Shown: piece after piece, positions 1 through 9,231 of the stretch
How the letters are laid out: each line of letters begins with the position of its first letter
Position numbering within the stretch: the stretch's first letter is position 1
Assembly: GCA_028277645.1 (NCBI GenBank)
Contig: JANQFV010000037.1
Coordinates: 62,001-126,000 of the forward strand
DNA from: Phycisphaerae bacterium
GTDB taxonomy: Bacteria > Planctomycetota > Phycisphaerae > UBA1845 > Fen-1342
Direction: 5' to 3'
DNA length: 64,000 nt
The notes under the pieces: model-generated
The model's input: the letters and a program-made list of their open reading frames with translations, nothing else
Told to the model about the DNA's origin: nothing
Databases searched by the model: none
Made by a program: the position numbers and the translations under genes

Positions 1-121
1 GGAACGTGACGACGCCGATGCCCAGCGCCAGTCGCTGCGCGAGCGACTCGCGCGCCACCCACACCACCACCGCCCCGATCAGCGGCAGGAAGATCAACAG
101 GTTGAGACCAAGTGCGTCCAT
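1..121 (-). CDS. nuoM: NADH-quinone oxidoreductase subunit M, N-terminal fragment
   Basis: Only the first 40 codons are present; the gene runs off the left edge. The translation starts MDALGLNLLIFLPLIGAVVV, one hydrophobic helix as in the first transmembrane segment of the NuoM proton-pumping subunit. The ATG lies 10 bases after the nuoL stop on the same strand, where nuoM is expected in a complex I operon. The fragment alone could fit NuoL, NuoM or NuoN; the choice of NuoM rests on gene order. Confidence 0.85.
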   Translation of the reverse strand, partial: MDALGLNLLIFLPLIGAVVVWVARESLAQRLALGIGVVTF

Positions 122-131
122 CAGGCTCTGA

Positions 132-2285
132 CTAACCAGCAACGTCCGGCGGCACGACGTCAATCCACCGCCACAGCAACAGCAATAACGCGATACCGAG
201 CGCCATCGTCAGGGCATAGCCCTGCAACGCGCCCCGCTGCATGAAGTGCAGCAAGAACGCCAGCCCACGCGGCACCGCGGAAACAAACCACACCAGCCCG
301 TCGACACCGAATCGGTCGACGCCGAACAGGAAGTGTCCGATTCCACGCAACGGCCGAACAATGACCGCGTCGTAGATCTCGTCCACGTAGTACTTCGCGT
401 TCCACAGATCCCAAACCGGGCCCAGGATCTTGCGATCCGGCTCGTCCTGCGGCGCCTGCCCGAAACGCATCCAAGCCAGTCCGATCCCGGCCAGCGCAAC
501 CACACCCGACACGTACATCAGCCACATGCCGCCATGACCGTGGTGCGGATGGCCGATCGTGCTCGCGTGCAGGTAGTCGTGGAAATAACCGTGCGGCTTG
601 AAGACTCCGATGAAAGCCTCACCGGAACCAACCGCGAATGTCACGCCCAAATAGCCGACGAAGATCGCACCCAGCGCGAGCACCCACAACGGCATGATCA
701 TCACCGGCGGCGACTCGTGCGGATTCTCCCCCGCCTCGTCGGGCAGCCGCAGCTTGCCGTGGAAGCACAGGAAGAACATGCGGAACGTGTAGTACGCCGT
801 CAGCCCCGCCGTCGCGAGCATGATCACGCCGACCAGCACGCTGTGGTCGAAGGCAGCGTGAACAATTTCGTCCTTGCTCCAGAAGCCGGACAGCAACGGC
901 ACGCCGGCCAGCGCCAGACACCCGATGAGCATCAGGATATACGTCTTGGGCAACACGTGTCGCAGCCCGCTGAAATAGCGTACGTCGATCACGCCGCCCA
1001 TCGCGTGCATCACGCTACCGGCCCCGAGGAACAACAGCGCCTTGAACCACGCGTGCGTGAACACGTGAAACACACCGGAGTCGGGCACGGCCAACCCCAG
1101 CGCAACGAACATGTATGCCAACTGGCTGATCGTCGAATACGCCAGGATGCGTTTCATATCGTGCTGCGCGACCGCCATCGTCGCCGTCAGCGCCGCACCA
1201 ACCACGCCCAGCGTCAGAATCACATTCAACGCCAACGGCGAAAGCTCGTAGATCGGCGTGCAGCGGGCCACCATGTAGATGCCCGCGGTGACCATCGTGG
1301 CGGCGTGGATCAGGGCCGACACCGGCGTCGGGCCTTCCATCGCGTCCGGCAGCCAGGTGTACAGCGGGAACTGAGCACTCTTGCCCAACGCGCCGCACAT
1401 CAGCAGCAGCCCCACCAGCGACGCCTGCGACAAACCGAAATAGCCTGACGGCTCCGCCAGACTGCCGGCGTATTTGAAGACCACCTCGTAGTCGAGCGGA
1501 TTCTCGCCCGCACTCACGTGGCCCCGCATGAACATGTACAGCGCGAAGATACCCAGCGCGAAGCCGAAATCGCCGATCCGGTTAACGATGAACGCCTTCT
1601 TGGCCGCCGCCGCCGCGGACGGCTTGCGAAAGTAAAACCCGATCAACAGGTAGCTGCACAGACCGACCAACTCCCACCCGAGGTAGAGCAGCACAAAGTT
1701 GCCGGCCAGCACCAGCATGACCATCGAGAAAACGAACAGGCCGAGGAAGGCGAAGAAGCGCTCGTAGCCCGGCTCCGGATGCCCGTGGTGGTCACGCATG
1801 TAGCCGATCGCATAGATCACCACCATCAGCGACACCACCGTGACAAACAGCAGCATCATTCCGGTCAGACCGTCGAAGTAGAAGTTGATCGGAATCCAGC
1901 GGTTACTGTGCTCGTCGAGACTCTCCTCGGCACCGAAGCTCATCCAGTTGTAGAGCGTGTGCGTGAAACCGGGGTAATCGTGGTCGGCGTGCGCATGCGC
2001 ATCCGTTTCACCATGATGAACGTCCACTTCGTGGCCGTCACCATGTGCAACGGCGGGTGCGGAGTCTCCCTCTGGCGCAGGTAGTTTCTGCCCCAGGTCG
2101 AAGAAGAGGGTTACCGCCAATACCGCTGTCGCGGCCACGCCGAGCACGACCGGCCAGTGCGCGTATTGCGCCTTGGCACGGAACGCGATCAGCAACCCGA
2201 CAAGCAGCGCACCGAGCAGCGGCCAGAACGGCATCGTCGCGTAGACGTTGATGTCCAGCAGAGATGTCTCGGCCGCAGCCAGCAT
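132..2285 (-). CDS. nuoL: NADH-quinone oxidoreductase subunit L
   Basis: This is the large antiporter-like membrane subunit at the distal end of the complex I proton-pumping arm, 717 residues, close to the family's usual length. Many hydrophobic helices are visible, with the conserved stretch GPTPVSALIHAATMVTAGIY of the proton-conducting core. A His/Asp-rich loop follows the first two helices (GDGHEVDVHHGETDAHAHAD) and another His-rich stretch lies near residue 575. I start at the ATG that overlaps the nuoK stop as TAATG. A GTG 24 bases upstream is also open but would sit inside nuoK. Translational coupling to nuoK is likely. Confidence 0.97.
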   Translation of the reverse strand: MLAAAETSLLDINVYATMPFWPLLGALLVGLLIAFRAKAQYAHWPVVLGVAATAVLAVTLFFDLGQKLPAPEGDSAPAVAHGDGHEVDVHHGETDAHAHADHDYPGFTHTLYNWMSFGAEESLDEHSNRWIPINFYFDGLTGMMLLFVTVVSLMVVIYAIGYMRDHHGHPEPGYERFFAFLGLFVFSMVMLVLAGNFVLLYLGWELVGLCSYLLIGFYFRKPSAAAAAKKAFIVNRIGDFGFALGIFALYMFMRGHVSAGENPLDYEVVFKYAGSLAEPSGYFGLSQASLVGLLLMCGALGKSAQFPLYTWLPDAMEGPTPVSALIHAATMVTAGIYMVARCTPIYELSPLALNVILTLGVVGAALTATMAVAQHDMKRILAYSTISQLAYMFVALGLAVPDSGVFHVFTHAWFKALLFLGAGSVMHAMGGVIDVRYFSGLRHVLPKTYILMLIGCLALAGVPLLSGFWSKDEIVHAAFDHSVLVGVIMLATAGLTAYYTFRMFFLCFHGKLRLPDEAGENPHESPPVMIMPLWVLALGAIFVGYLGVTFAVGSGEAFIGVFKPHGYFHDYLHASTIGHPHHGHGGMWLMYVSGVVALAGIGLAWMRFGQAPQDEPDRKILGPVWDLWNAKYYVDEIYDAVIVRPLRGIGHFLFGVDRFGVDGLVWFVSAVPRGLAFLLHFMQRGALQGYALTMALGIALLLLLWRWIDVVPPDVAG

Positions 2286-2596
2286 TACTCGTCCTTCAAC
2301 AGCTTCCACGCGCCGGCGTCGAGCGTTTCCTTGTTCCGATACAGTAGCACAACCAGCGCCAGCCCCAACGCCGCCTCGACCGCGGCGACCGCGATCAGAA
2401 ACACCGCGAACACCTGCCCGTCAAACGTCGGCACGCCATTCAGCGGATACCGTCCGAACGCAACCAGATTGACGATGATCCCCTGGAACATCATCTCAGT
2501 GCAGAGGAACATCACAATCAAGTTGCGGCGGGTGATGAACCCGATCATGCCCAGGACGAAGAGAATCGCGCCGACCAGAACGTAGGGCAGCAGCAT
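2285..2596 (-). CDS. nuoK: NADH-quinone oxidoreductase subunit K
   Basis: A small membrane subunit of complex I, 103 residues, the usual NuoK length, with three hydrophobic helices. The stretch LCTEMMFQGIIVNLVAF carries the conserved Glu in the second helix that takes part in proton transfer. The ATG overlaps the nuoJ stop (ATGA) and the stop overlaps the nuoL start, so translation is coupled on both sides. Confidence 0.97.
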   Translation of the reverse strand: MLLPYVLVGAILFVLGMIGFITRRNLIVMFLCTEMMFQGIIVNLVAFGRYPLNGVPTFDGQVFAVFLIAVAAVEAALGLALVVLLYRNKETLDAGAWKLLKDE

Positions 2597-3285
2597 CAGT
2601 CCACCCCCCCATTCTGCGGCGTTGAGTCAGCAGCCTGACGACGGGCAATCGCGATCGCGCCCACCATGCCGGCCAGCAGCAGCAGCCCGGCAAGCTGGAT
2701 CGCGATGATGTAGTCCGTGAGCAGCAGCGTGCCAACCGCCTCGACCGTACCGGCGGCCTCCTCGACCGTAGGCTCGGCGCCGACGCCGCTGGGCGCCACC
2801 AGAAGCTGCGCCGCAATAATCGCCAACAGCACAAACCCGGCCACGCAACCGACGAACGGCTCGCGCGCCCGCGCGTCATACGGTGCCAGACGAGCCTGCT
2901 GCGCCAGCATGATCACGAACAGATACGTAACCAGAATCGCGCCTGCGTAGACAATCACCAGCGCCGCCGCGAGAAACTCCGCCGACATCAGCAGCAGCAA
3001 CCCCGTCACCGCCACGATCAGCAGCACGAAATACAACGCGCTATAGACGGGTTTCGTATGTGTAATTACGCGCGTGGCGGCGAACAACGCGACCAGCGCG
3101 CAACCGCCAAACCAAATCGGCAGTTCGCGCCCTAACGCAAAGTCGGCCAACACGAACACGAGCAGAATGCCGGCAGCCACCAGCAGCGCCATCCCCACCG
3201 GACGCCACCCGCCACGCGTGCCCGGCAGCGCCAGGAACAGGCCTGTCGCGCCCAGCACCAGGAAGATGACCAGAAGTGTCGACAT
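2596..3285 (-). CDS. nuoJ: NADH-quinone oxidoreductase subunit J
   Basis: A membrane subunit of complex I, 229 residues with this start. The N-terminal part has five hydrophobic helices and the family stretch ALVIVYAGAILVTYLFVIML. The C-terminal 70 residues contain an Ala/Val/Glu-rich loop before a last helix. I chose ATG 3285 (MSTLLVIFLVLG); the frame is open to a TTG at 3351, but those 22 residues do not look like a membrane-protein start. The 157 bases back to nuoI form the widest gap in the front half of the operon. Confidence 0.93.
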   Translation of the reverse strand: MSTLLVIFLVLGATGLFLALPGTRGGWRPVGMALLVAAGILLVFVLADFALGRELPIWFGGCALVALFAATRVITHTKPVYSALYFVLLIVAVTGLLLLMSAEFLAAALVIVYAGAILVTYLFVIMLAQQARLAPYDARAREPFVGCVAGFVLLAIIAAQLLVAPSGVGAEPTVEEAAGTVEAVGTLLLTDYIIAIQLAGLLLLAGMVGAIAIARRQAADSTPQNGGVD

Positions 3286-3385
3286 CCCGTTGAGATTCCA
3301 CTCGCCGGCGGCCCTTACGGACCGCTCAACCCACGATGCAATGCCCGGCAATGCAGACCTGAATCAGGCCTCAGCCGGATTCGGT

Positions 3386-3446
3386 CTTGTACTCGATCCG
3401 CTGCCATCTTGCTAGCGGCGCCGGCCAGCGGCCAACGCGGCGCTAG
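3386..3446. repeat. GC-rich imperfect hairpin between nuoI and nuoJ
   Basis: The nuoI-nuoJ gap holds CTAGCG followed by GCGCCGGCC-type sequence and ending in CGCTAG, an imperfect GC-rich hairpin touching the 3' end of nuoI. There is no T-run, so a strong terminator is unlikely. It could stabilise the upstream mRNA or slow transcription between the peripheral-arm and membrane-arm genes. This role is inference. Confidence 0.3.
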
Positions 3447-4045
3447 ACCTTGCGCTCCACGTTCGGTTGCGCAACGTCCTTACTCTGCCCGCCGGTCAGT
3501 CCGTAGTCGGTCACGGGCGGATTCTTGCGCGGCTTGACGTCTTTCGTCTCCTCGTAGACCTGCAACAGTTTCTCTTTGTCGAAGATCATCTCCGCACGCG
3601 TCAGGCCGACGAGTTCGTAGTTCGGCGTAAGCTCAATCGCATCGACCGGGCAGGCCTCCTCGCACATGCCGCAGTAGATGCACCGGAGTTCATCAATATC
3701 AAACTTGACGGGATACTTCTCACGATCGGGCCAGGGCGACTCGCCGGCCTCGATGTGGATGCAGTGCGCCGGGCACGCCGTGCTGCACATGAAGCACGCC
3801 ACGCACGCCACGCGACCGTCGGGGTCCTTGTTCAACCGATGCACACCGCGATAGTTGGCCAGCCGCAGCTCGCCGCGACCCTGCCGGGTGTCTTCCGGAT
3901 ACTGCCGCACGACCTGCTTGCGGTTCTTGACGCTGAAGGTGTGCCGCAGGGTGGTCTTCACGCCGTCGAGAATCTGCGGCAGGTATAGCCGCTCGGCGGC
4001 ACTGAGCTGCGGCTCTTCAAGGACGATCACATCTTCATCACGCAT
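3443..4045 (-). CDS. nuoI: NADH-quinone oxidoreductase subunit I (2x[4Fe-4S])
   Basis: This is the ferredoxin-like complex I subunit that carries clusters N6a and N6b and passes electrons to NuoB. Two CX2CX2CX3C motifs are complete: C81, C84, C87, C91 and C122, C125, C128, C132. At 200 residues it is slightly longer than the E. coli protein because of an N-terminal segment and a charged C-terminal tail after residue 165. The ATG lies 19 bases after the nuoH stop, in operon order. Confidence 0.97.
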   Translation of the reverse strand: MRDEDVIVLEEPQLSAAERLYLPQILDGVKTTLRHTFSVKNRKQVVRQYPEDTRQGRGELRLANYRGVHRLNKDPDGRVACVACFMCSTACPAHCIHIEAGESPWPDREKYPVKFDIDELRCIYCGMCEEACPVDAIELTPNYELVGLTRAEMIFDKEKLLQVYEETKDVKPRKNPPVTDYGLTGGQSKDVAQPNVERKV

Positions 4046-4064
4046 ATCAGCAACTCTCGTGCAA

Positions 4065-5378
4065 TCAGGCCGGTCGGACCTGGATCTCCGGCAGATCGGT
4101 CTGGCGACCGGTGACGGGAACGGTAGAACGGGCCGTGTAGATCAGCGTCAAGACCAGCAGGACCAGGTTCATGCCCAGGCTAGCCCACAGATTGTGCTGC
4201 CAGCCCAACGCGACCAGAATCGCCGTACCGGCCAGCAGCGCGATACCCAGCGGCACCAGCCCCAGCCAGCAGATCCGCATGAGCTGGTCAAACCGAAAAC
4301 GCGGGATGGTCCAGCGAATCAGCATGAAGAACAGCACGAACGCCGCCACCTTGGCGAAGTACACATTCAGCTTGATCAGCATCCCGATCCACGACGTGTC
4401 CGCGGCACTCGTCAGCCCCCAGCAATGCCAACCGCCGAAGAACAGAGCCACCATGATCGCGCTGCCCGTAACGATGTGTGCATATTCGCCGAGGAAGAAC
4501 ATCGCAAACTTCATCGAGCTGTACTCGGTGTGGAAACCGCCAACCAACTCCTGCTCGGCCTCGGCCAGGTCGAATGGCGTACGATTCGCCTCGGCGAACG
4601 TGCAGACCAGCACGATGAAGAACGCGATCGGCTGGTAGAACACGTACCACATACCGGTCGTAGCTTGCGTGTCGACGATCAGTTCCGGCCGCACGGTGCC
4701 GCTAACCAGCAACACACTAAGCAGCGCTAGGCCCAGCGGCAGCTCGTAGCTGATCATCTGGGCCGTGGCCCGCATTCCGCCGAAGAACGAGTACTTGTTG
4801 TTGCTCGCGTAGCCGCCCAGGACGATGCCGTACACGCCCAGCGAGCCGACCGCCAGCATGTACAGAATGCCGATGTTCAGGCTCGCGACCTGCGTGCGAA
4901 CGACCTCCCCCTCGGGCATCCACGGCCAATGCACATCGCCGGCCCAGGGGATGATCGCGAAGCCGATCAGCGCCGTAATCAGCGCCAACACCGGCGCGAG
5001 CATGAAGATCGGCTTGTCGACGTTGGCGGGCGTAATGTCTTCCTTCAGGAAGAACTTCAACCCGTCCGCCATCGGTTGCAGCAGCCCCCAGAACCCGACA
5101 CGGTTCGGCCCGTGCCGGTCCTGCGTAAAACTGGCCAGCTTGCGCTCGGCGAGAATGCACACCGCCGTGCTGGTCAAAATGACCTTGAGCATGACGCCCA
5201 TAACGATGATGGGGAACCAGAACGGATCAGACAGCAGCCAGCGGTAATACGGGAAGAGCATCCACAACGGCACGAGTGCCGCCGCACCCAGCACCAATGC
5301 CGCCACGATCAGCACCAGCGGATTGCGCAGCGTGTTCTCGATGGCTTGCGTCGTCTTGTCGTAGAGAATCGATTTCAC
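4065..5378 (-). CDS. nuoH: NADH-quinone oxidoreductase subunit H
   Basis: The membrane subunit of complex I at the join with the peripheral arm, forming part of the quinone chamber. Family stretches are clear: AERKLASFTQDRHGPNRVGF, TPFDLAEAEQELVGGFHTEY and the Arg-rich IRWTIPRFRFDQLM. At 437 residues it is longer than the E. coli protein (about 325); the extra length is an N-terminal helix and an expanded helix region after residue 330. The start is a GTG; no in-frame ATG fits as well. It follows nuoG after 30 bases. Confidence 0.97.
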   Translation of the reverse strand: MKSILYDKTTQAIENTLRNPLVLIVAALVLGAAALVPLWMLFPYYRWLLSDPFWFPIIVMGVMLKVILTSTAVCILAERKLASFTQDRHGPNRVGFWGLLQPMADGLKFFLKEDITPANVDKPIFMLAPVLALITALIGFAIIPWAGDVHWPWMPEGEVVRTQVASLNIGILYMLAVGSLGVYGIVLGGYASNNKYSFFGGMRATAQMISYELPLGLALLSVLLVSGTVRPELIVDTQATTGMWYVFYQPIAFFIVLVCTFAEANRTPFDLAEAEQELVGGFHTEYSSMKFAMFFLGEYAHIVTGSAIMVALFFGGWHCWGLTSAADTSWIGMLIKLNVYFAKVAAFVLFFMLIRWTIPRFRFDQLMRICWLGLVPLGIALLAGTAILVALGWQHNLWASLGMNLVLLVLTLIYTARSTVPVTGRQTDLPEIQVRPA

Positions 5379-5408
5379 GCCGAGTCTCTCTCCGTCACAT
5401 CGTTCCGG

Positions 5409-7007
5409 TCAGTGCGCATGCTCGGGTAGTTCTTGAGGTATAAACACATCAGCAAACACTGGTAGCGCCGCGGCCATCTCTTCGCGAACCTTCTTCGCCC
5501 GGAACAGACCCACGTTGCCGGCCAGCTCGAAAAAGAACTGTCCGTCAGCCTTGGTGCCTTCCAGTGGATTCAAAGCCCGCTCGAACTCCTGGAGCAAGCC
5601 ATCGCAGTTCATAAACATCCCCTCCCGCTCGGTCCAGCTCACGCTCGGAATCTCGACCGCCGCGTGCTCGGTCAACGCCGTCGGGAACAGATCCTGCACT
5701 ACCAGGAACTCGACCTGGCCGATCGCTGCGACGGCTTCGGACGTCAGCCACTCGTTCGGATAGCCGCCCACGACGTATGCCGCTTTAATCTTTCCGCTGC
5801 TGGCCATGCCCAGAAAATCGCCCCAGTTCGCGGTGTTCCCGCCGAGATGCTCGCAGATCGTCTCGATTCCCCTGCGATTCGGACACTTCTCCGCCTTGAC
5901 CACGAAGCCCTTCGGAAATGTGCGATCTTCGCCAACGACGGGCACGAAGCCATGGAACAGCACGGCCTGCGGCGCGACGTCGCGCACCGCCTTCGCCAGC
6001 AACCAAGCCTCCTCGCAGCTCATCATCGGGCTCAGCACGACCGCGACGCTGTCCGACACCTGCTTCGCGGCGTCGGCCAGGCGTTTACGCAAGAACTCCG
6101 GTAGCTCTTCCCACCGCTGTGGCACAAGCCCATCCGAGCCACGTACACGCGGTTGATTCAGCCGATCGTCACGATGAACGTGCTTCCAGCCGAACCGCGC
6201 TTCGTCGCTGATCCACCACTCGTTGACCTTCTCGTTAAAGCGCGGGCGAATGCGGTGAATGCCCTCTTCGTTGTAATCGATGTAAATCGACTGTCCGCGG
6301 CTGTCGACCGGACTGATCGACTTGGTGGTCTTCAAGGTCCAGACGCGTTGACGGAACAAGAACTCCTTGTCCAGCAGCGCCCCTACCGGGCAGAGCTCGA
6401 CCACATTGCCCTGCAACGCATTGTCCAGCGGCCGGCCGGGGAACACGTCGATCTCGCCGCGGCTGCCGCGGTTGATCACGCGCAGCTCGCTCGTCCCCGA
6501 AATCTCGTCACAGAACCGTACGCACCGCGAGCAGAGCACGCAGCGATCCGAATACAGCAGCGTCTGCGGGCCGATGTCCTTCTTCGGGTTCTTCTGCTTC
6601 TCGTCGACCATCCGCGAGGCGGCCGAGCCGTGATCTTCGGTGTAGTCCTGCAAGTAGCACTCGCCCGCCTTGTCGCACACCGGGCAGTCCAGCGGGTGAT
6701 TCAGCAAGTAATACTCCATCACGTGCCGCACATTCGCCCGCACGGCATCGGAGTCGAACCGCACTTCCATGCCGTCTTTCGCCGGCGTCTGGCACGAAGG
6801 GAACAGTTTGGGCGCCCAGGCCATCTCCTTCGTCTTGGGGTGCGGCATCTTCATTTCCATCAGGCACAGTCGACAGCTCGCCACGATCTTGAGACCCGGG
6901 TGGTAGCAGTAATGCGGAATGTCCATCCCGGCTTCCAGTGCGGCCTGGAGCACCGGAATCCCGGGGCGACATTCGATCTCCTGCCCATCAATGATGATCT
7001 TTGGCAT
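5409..7007 (-). CDS. nuoG: NADH-quinone oxidoreductase subunit G, short form
   Basis: The iron-sulfur subunit of the complex I NADH module. Visible cluster ligands are C34, C45, C48 and C72 for [2Fe-2S] N1b; H104, C108, C111 and C117 for N5; and C156, C159, C162 and C205 for N4. At 532 residues it is much shorter than the E. coli NuoG (about 900): the molybdopterin-oxidoreductase-like part is cut down, as in several deep-branching phyla. I see no CXXCXXXC outside these sites that would suggest cluster N7. ATG start, 17 bases after the nuoF stop. Confidence 0.96.
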   Translation of the reverse strand: MPKIIIDGQEIECRPGIPVLQAALEAGMDIPHYCYHPGLKIVASCRLCLMEMKMPHPKTKEMAWAPKLFPSCQTPAKDGMEVRFDSDAVRANVRHVMEYYLLNHPLDCPVCDKAGECYLQDYTEDHGSAASRMVDEKQKNPKKDIGPQTLLYSDRCVLCSRCVRFCDEISGTSELRVINRGSRGEIDVFPGRPLDNALQGNVVELCPVGALLDKEFLFRQRVWTLKTTKSISPVDSRGQSIYIDYNEEGIHRIRPRFNEKVNEWWISDEARFGWKHVHRDDRLNQPRVRGSDGLVPQRWEELPEFLRKRLADAAKQVSDSVAVVLSPMMSCEEAWLLAKAVRDVAPQAVLFHGFVPVVGEDRTFPKGFVVKAEKCPNRRGIETICEHLGGNTANWGDFLGMASSGKIKAAYVVGGYPNEWLTSEAVAAIGQVEFLVVQDLFPTALTEHAAVEIPSVSWTEREGMFMNCDGLLQEFERALNPLEGTKADGQFFFELAGNVGLFRAKKVREEMAAALPVFADVFIPQELPEHAH

Positions 7008-7024
7008 TGCTGCTGACCCTAGAA

Positions 7025-8479
7025 TCAGGCCTCCACTGTGTCAGGCTCGCTGTCAGGCCGATAGAACGTGCCGCCGGGCATCACCTCAGCCCGGCCTTGT
7101 GCAATCGGCAGTCCGTACGCCGCAGGATTCACGCGCCGAATCCACTCGGCGGCTGCGTCGGGCGCCTGCGCGCTGATGTGCTGCTCAAACTCCTTGCGGA
7201 ACTTCTGCACGATCGTGCGAATCGGCCACGCGGCACCATCGGAAAGCCCGCAGATGCTCTCGCCCGGCATCATGCCCATGTTCTGCGTCACCTCGACCAG
7301 CACATCCAGGTCGGCGATCCGCCCCGCCCCGCCGCGAATACGCTGCGCCATCTTGTACATCCAGCTCGACCCCTCCCGGCACTGCGTACACTGCCCGCAG
7401 CTCTCCATCGCAAAGAACCGCGCCACGTTCGCCAGCACATCGCGAATGTCGGTGTCTTCCGCCACCACGACCGCCGCCGCAGTTCCCAACCCCAGCAGCC
7501 CGTAGCGGCGTACGTCGTCAAAGTCGAGGCGCGCGTCGAGCTCGTCATAATCCTGCGCCGGATCGACCGTCCCATCCGGCGCCTTCGGGAAGAGGTCCCC
7601 ACGAAGCACGCCCATCGAGAAGCCGCCGGGCAGCACGGCCTTGACCTTCTTGCCGTCGCGCATTCCGCCGCCAAACTCGTCAGCGTAGATCAGATCGCGC
7701 ACGCTGATGCCCATCGGGCCTTCGTAGCACCCGGGCTTGTTCACCGGACCGGAAACGCAATACATCTTCGGGCCGAATGACCCTTCCGGACCGAGCGACT
7801 GCCACCACTCCACCCCACGAGTGATGATGTGCGGCAGACACGCCAGCGTTTCGACGTTGTTGACCACCGTCGGCTTGCGGAACGCACCCTCGACCGCGGG
7901 GAACGGCGGCTTGATCCGCGGCCAGCCGCGTTTACCTTCGAGGCTCTCGATCAGCCCAGTCTCTTCACCACATATGTACGCACCCGCCCCGCGGTGGATG
8001 TAGCAATCGAGATCGTAGCCGCTGCCAAGGATGTTCTTGCCGAGGTAGCCGGCCTCGTAAGCCTCGTCGATCGCCTTCTGCATGATGTGGAACTGCTCGA
8101 TGAACTCGCCGCGCATGTAGATATAGGCGACCGTCGTGCGCGTGGCGTAGCCCGCGATCAGGATCCCTTCCAGCAACATGTGCGGGTCGGTTTCCATCAG
8201 CACGCGGTTGCAGAACGTGGGCGGCTCGGACTCGTCGGCGTTAACGCACAGGTAGGTCACGTCGCGCTCGGCCGGCAGAAAGCTCCACTTCAGTCCGGCC
8301 GGAAAACCCGCCCCGCCGCGGCCGCGGACGTTCGCTTCCTTGACCAGCTCGACGACTTGCTCGGCCTTCATCTGGAGGGCCTTCGCTGCGCCTTCGTAGC
8401 CGCCGTCGGATTTGTACACCGACAGGCTCGTGCTGTTGGGCACGTCCACGTGCTTCATCAATATGCGTTCGAACGCCAT
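7025..8479 (-). CDS. nuoF: NADH-quinone oxidoreductase subunit F (FMN, NADH site)
   Basis: This subunit oxidises NADH, holds FMN and cluster N3. The Gly-rich nucleotide site RGRGGAGFPAGLKW is at residues 52-65 and the N3 ligands are C361, C364, C367 and C410 (ESCGQCTQCREGS then SICGLSDG). I take ATG 8479 (MAFERILMKHV), giving 484 residues. The frame is also open to a TTG four codons upstream, and an ATG seven codons downstream cannot be excluded; none has a strong ribosome binding site. Confidence 0.96.
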   Translation of the reverse strand: MAFERILMKHVDVPNSTSLSVYKSDGGYEGAAKALQMKAEQVVELVKEANVRGRGGAGFPAGLKWSFLPAERDVTYLCVNADESEPPTFCNRVLMETDPHMLLEGILIAGYATRTTVAYIYMRGEFIEQFHIMQKAIDEAYEAGYLGKNILGSGYDLDCYIHRGAGAYICGEETGLIESLEGKRGWPRIKPPFPAVEGAFRKPTVVNNVETLACLPHIITRGVEWWQSLGPEGSFGPKMYCVSGPVNKPGCYEGPMGISVRDLIYADEFGGGMRDGKKVKAVLPGGFSMGVLRGDLFPKAPDGTVDPAQDYDELDARLDFDDVRRYGLLGLGTAAAVVVAEDTDIRDVLANVARFFAMESCGQCTQCREGSSWMYKMAQRIRGGAGRIADLDVLVEVTQNMGMMPGESICGLSDGAAWPIRTIVQKFRKEFEQHISAQAPDAAAEWIRRVNPAAYGLPIAQGRAEVMPGGTFYRPDSEPDTVEA

Positions 8480-8517
8480 CGAATGCACCAATTCGTTCGG
8501 GCCTGCGGCCCGTTGCG

Positions 8518-9096
8518 CTACGTCTGCGCCGTCCGCGGGGCGTCAAACAAATCGCTCCGCGGCATTTCCAGCTTGTCGTTGTCCGGGTCGCTGAGGATTC
8601 GGTTCAGGTCCTCCACCCGCACACACTTGTGCAGCTTTTCGTTGATCAACATGCACGGCGCGTGCTCACACGCCGCCAGACATTCCTCGGTCATGAACGA
8701 CCACTCGCCGTCGTCGGTCGTCTCGTGCTCTTTGATGCCAAGCTTCTCGACCAGCGCGTCGCGGACGTTCTTGCCGCCCATCAGCTCGCAGCTCAACGAG
8801 CGACAGAGCATGATCGTCTTCTTCCCACGTGGGTGCGTCCAGAACATCGAGTAGAAGCTTACGACGTCCATCACCTGCGACGGATGCAGTTCCAGCAGCT
8901 CGGCGACGTCTTCCATTGCCTGCAGCGAGATGTAGCCCAACGCGTCCTGGATGATGTGCAGCGCCGGGATCAGGGCGGCCTGTTTGGTCGGATAACGCGG
9001 GAAGAACGCCTGGATCTTCTCGCGGACCGCCGCAGACAGACCGGGCCCCATCTCCTCGGGGCTCACCTTCGTGCGATCAATCGTTCGCCAAGCCAA
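8518..9096 (-). CDS. nuoE: NADH-quinone oxidoreductase subunit E ([2Fe-2S] N1a)
   Basis: The thioredoxin-fold subunit of the NADH module with cluster N1a. The four ligands are C98, C103, C139 and C143 (CRSLSC and CLAAC). Length is 192 residues, a little above the usual 160-170. The start appears to be TTG (MAWRTIDRTK), because GAGGTG lies five bases upstream; an ATG 15 codons later has its purine run touching the start codon and is less likely. A palindromic repeat fills the gap to nuoD. Confidence 0.95.
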   Translation of the reverse strand: MAWRTIDRTKVSPEEMGPGLSAAVREKIQAFFPRYPTKQAALIPALHIIQDALGYISLQAMEDVAELLELHPSQVMDVVSFYSMFWTHPRGKKTIMLCRSLSCELMGGKNVRDALVEKLGIKEHETTDDGEWSFMTEECLAACEHAPCMLINEKLHKCVRVEDLNRILSDPDNDKLEMPRSDLFDAPRTAQT

Positions 9097-9116
9097 GAAA
9101 CACCTCGCCGGAAAGA

Positions 9117-9207
9117 GGTGACAAGGTTGAAAGGTAACAACGTAACAAACAAGCGTGCCGCGCCGGTTTGTTGCCTTGTTACGTTGTCACTTTGTCACGT
9201 TGCCACC
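9117..9207. repeat. Imperfect palindrome of iterated GTAACAA/GTGACAA units
   Basis: The nuoD-nuoE gap holds a dyad of about 91 bases. The left arm starts GGTGACAAGGTTGAAAGG and continues with GTAACAACGTAACAAAC; the right arm is its imperfect reverse complement, with CTTGTTACGTTGTCAC and TTTGTCACGTTGCCACC. Each arm is made of short GTNACAA-like iterations. It lacks a T-run and sits inside a co-oriented operon, so it reads as an interspersed repeat rather than a terminator. Confidence 0.7.
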
Positions 9208-9231
9208 ATTTCCAAGTCGCAGCACATCACA

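Noticed and set aside
246-1448. A 400-codon open frame on the plus strand opposite nuoL
   Set aside because: It is rich in Arg, His and Gln, has no family likeness, and mirrors a well-supported membrane protein gene; GC-rich DNA produces such shadows.
3855-4730. A 291-codon plus frame spanning nuoI and nuoH
   Set aside because: It crosses two confident genes and is low-complexity; shadow.
7829-8854. A 341-codon plus frame opposite nuoF and nuoE
   Set aside because: Opposite to genes with intact Fe-S and FMN motifs; no start signal.
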